From: Kiloniellaceae bacterium
Lineage (GTDB): Bacteria > Pseudomonadota > Alphaproteobacteria > Kiloniellales > Kiloniellaceae
NCBI GenBank assembly: GCA_028280915.1
Contig: JANQKX010000233.1
Span: forward strand, 1 to 6,267
Reading direction: 5' to 3'
DNA length: 6,267 nt
Shown here: positions 4,922 to 6,267 of the stretch, piece after piece
How positions within the stretch are numbered: position 1 is the first letter of the stretch
Layout: every line of letters starts with the position of its first letter
Notes under the pieces: model-generated
What the model was told of the DNA's origin: nothing
Seen by the model: the letters and a program-made list of their open reading frames with translations, nothing else
Database searches by the model: none
Position numbers and translations under genes: made by a program

Positions 4922-5623
4922 ATGCTGCAGTTGCTTTCCACCCAGATTGTCATTGCGCTGCTGGACAGCACCTCGATCATCCCCTTGACCATTGTCATTT
5001 TGATCGTGCTGTTGACTGGCCCCGCGCCGGTGGTCCGCTCGGCCGCCCTGCTGTTCGGGATATTCACCTCCTATTTCGCCGTGGGGGCCGCCGTCTTACT
5101 GGGTCTGCGGTCCATTTTTGATCAGGTCCAAGCCTATACGGTGCGACTGTGGCAAAACCCCTACACGGAAGAACTTGTCCTGCAGATCATCCTAGGGCTT
5201 GTCCTCTGCCTTGTGGCCCTGCGCATGGGGCGCAAGAAAAAGGGTGGCCCGGCCAAGCAGACCAAGAGCGGCATGACCGCCTGGCAGGCCTTCGTGACCG
5301 GTTGGGGCCTGGTATTGGTGGGACTGCCCGGCGCCGTCCCCTATTTCGCCGCCATCGATATTCTTCTGAGGGCGCAATTGAACCTGGCGGGCAATGCGGC
5401 CGCGCTGCTGGTTTACAACCTAGCCTTCATCGCGCCCCTGGCCTTGCTGCTGCTCCTGCGCCTATTGCTGGGCGACCGGGGAACGGCCGTGCTGGAGCGG
5501 GTGCGGCAGGTCTTCGAAACCTGGGGCCAGCGGATCATTATCGCTTTGCTGTGTGCGCTGGGCGTGCTGCTGGTCGTGGACGGTATCGGCTGGTTCCTGG
5601 GCTATCCGGTCATCCCCGTTTAG
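4922..5623 (+). CDS. GAP/LysE-superfamily-like integral membrane protein
   Basis: The 233-residue, very hydrophobic protein has about six membrane helices (roughly residues 5-33, 38-63, 83-104, 118-145, 155-185 and 200-228). A basic cytoplasmic-type loop, GRKKKGGPAKQTKSG, splits it in half. The first helix carries LLDSTSIIP, and GLPGAVPY lies at residues 134-141. This layout and the GLP.A.PY motif resemble the GAP (Sap/SfLAP, sulfolipid- and glycopeptidolipid-addressing) family of the LysE superfamily. Mycobacterial members assist export of surface lipids; other members are uncharacterised. I infer a transport role, probably linked to the MFS protein just upstream. ATG 4922 is chosen since it follows the MFS stop by 5 bases. 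There is no clear ribosome site, so translational coupling is likely; TTG 4913 overlapping the MFS stop is an alternative. The upstream in-frame extension lies wholly inside the MFS gene and is spurious. Confidence 0.75.
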   Translation: MLQLLSTQIVIALLDSTSIIPLTIVILIVLLTGPAPVVRSAALLFGIFTSYFAVGAAVLLGLRSIFDQVQAYTVRLWQNPYTEELVLQIILGLVLCLVALRMGRKKKGGPAKQTKSGMTAWQAFVTGWGLVLVGLPGAVPYFAAIDILLRAQLNLAGNAAALLVYNLAFIAPLALLLLLRLLLGDRGTAVLERVRQVFETWGQRIIIALLCALGVLLVVDGIGWFLGYPVIPV

Positions 5624-6267
5624 CCGCCTTCCGCCCAGGTCAAAAGGGCAACGCCGGCAAAAACCACGCCAATGGCAAGCCACTGGGGCAGGCCGATATG
5701 CTCCTTCAAGATGGCCCGCGCCAGGATCACGGTCACCACCCCGAAAGTGGAGGCGGTCACCGCGGTCAAGGCCGGCTGGGCCGCCGTGCTGCCCGCCAGG
5801 AGCGCCACATAGGCGCCCATGTCCAACAGTCCTTGCAGAGTCAAAAACGGCAGCCATTTCAAGGGCCAGTTGGGCCGCTCCCGGCGCACCGCGAAGACGG
5901 CCAGCAAAAGGCCCAGGCTGAACAGGCGGCCGATCCAGGTGGTTTGCACTTCTCCCAGATGGGGCACGGCGGCCTGGCCCGAGATGATCAAGACCGCATA
6001 GGCCAGGCAGGCGCTGCCGGCGATGATCAGGGTGACTCGCCGCTCGCGCCGCTCATCAGACTTTGTAACGTCATTTGACGGCGCAGCACCCTCGGCCGGC
6101 TGTTGCGACTCCCCGGGCTCGGGCGTACGGGCAATGACAAAAACGCCGCCCAAGATGGCTAGACTCGCCAGCCATGCCAGCGCGCCGGGGGCCTGTCCCA
6201 AGGCCACGTGATACAGCAAGACCAAGACCGGATTGGCGGCCACGATCGGCGCCACCACGCTGATGGG
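5620..6267 (-). CDS. EamA/DMT-family transporter, C-terminal part (5' end outside window)
   Basis: The frame is open to the right edge, giving 215 residues, so the N-terminal helices are missing. What remains is the end of the first EamA repeat (VVAPIVAANPVLVLLYHVALGQ ending in LASLAILGGVFVIA), an unusually polar linker of about 30 residues (TPEPGESQQ to DERRERR), and a full second repeat ending in LKEHIGLPQWLAIGVVFAGVALL. The pattern of Pro in helix 4 and E-x-x-x-x-x-x-x-x-G before the last helix is typical of 10-helix drug/metabolite transporters. These export amino acids, metabolites or other small molecules across the inner membrane; the substrate is unknown. In the first repeat the usual Glu before the last helix is Gln (LGQAPG). 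The stop (TAA on the minus strand) overlaps the stop of the convergent GAP-like gene within 5620-5623. A GTG at 6256-6258 is in frame but internal to the domain, so it is not the true start. Confidence 0.88.
   Translation of the reverse strand, partial: PISVVAPIVAANPVLVLLYHVALGQAPGALAWLASLAILGGVFVIARTPEPGESQQPAEGAAPSNDVTKSDERRERRVTLIIAGSACLAYAVLIISGQAAVPHLGEVQTTWIGRLFSLGLLLAVFAVRRERPNWPLKWLPFLTLQGLLDMGAYVALLAGSTAAQPALTAVTASTFGVVTVILARAILKEHIGLPQWLAIGVVFAGVALLTWAEGG

Noticed and set aside
5149..6078. Plus-strand open frame (309 codons) across the GAP-like and EamA genes
   Set aside because: It overlaps two convincing membrane protein genes in other frames and its translation is Arg/Gly/His-rich with no domain.

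Overview
The window looks like chromosomal DNA from a Gram-negative, high-GC proteobacterium, most likely an alphaproteobacterium. That assignment is inferred from GC-rich coding sequence, GTG starts, an HspQ homologue, a small Cys-containing lipoprotein and a DHA2 exporter. No rRNA or other marker fixes the taxon. It holds nine protein genes, two of them cut by the window edges. I see no tRNA, rRNA, CRISPR array, insertion sequence or phage gene.

Layout from left to right. The 3' end of a glutathione S-transferase gene (+) converges on a single-domain CheY-like response regulator (-). Between them is an array of eight degenerate 17-bp tandem repeats that runs into the regulator's last codons. 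A 379-bp AT-rich spacer separates the regulator from a divergent sulfotransferase gene (+). The sulfotransferase converges on hspQ (-), again with short direct repeats between the stops. hspQ lies just downstream of a small lipoprotein gene (-), probably in one operon. Next comes a secreted protein resembling the SecD periplasmic P1 head (-), divergent from a two-gene membrane operon (+). That operon encodes a DHA2-type MFS exporter and a GAP/LysE-superfamily-like membrane protein, with 5 bp between the stop of the first and the start of the second. The second gene's stop overlaps the stop of a convergent EamA/DMT-family transporter (-), whose 5' end lies outside the window.

Functionally the region is a mixed housekeeping and accessory stretch: detoxification (GST), signalling (receiver), small-molecule sulfation, proteostasis (HspQ), envelope proteins and three transporters. 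No single pathway ties everything together. The clearest functional unit is the MFS plus GAP-like pair.

The most unusual DNA structure is a perfectly periodic three-copy 16-bp repeat at the MFS start. Each copy carries an ATG in a different frame, and the first copy's mini-ORF (MTWLN...) ends on an ATGA overlap with the real start. Together with the 17-bp array and the repeats upstream of hspQ's 3' end, the window has three short tandem-repeat loci at gene ends, which is the main reason to look again.
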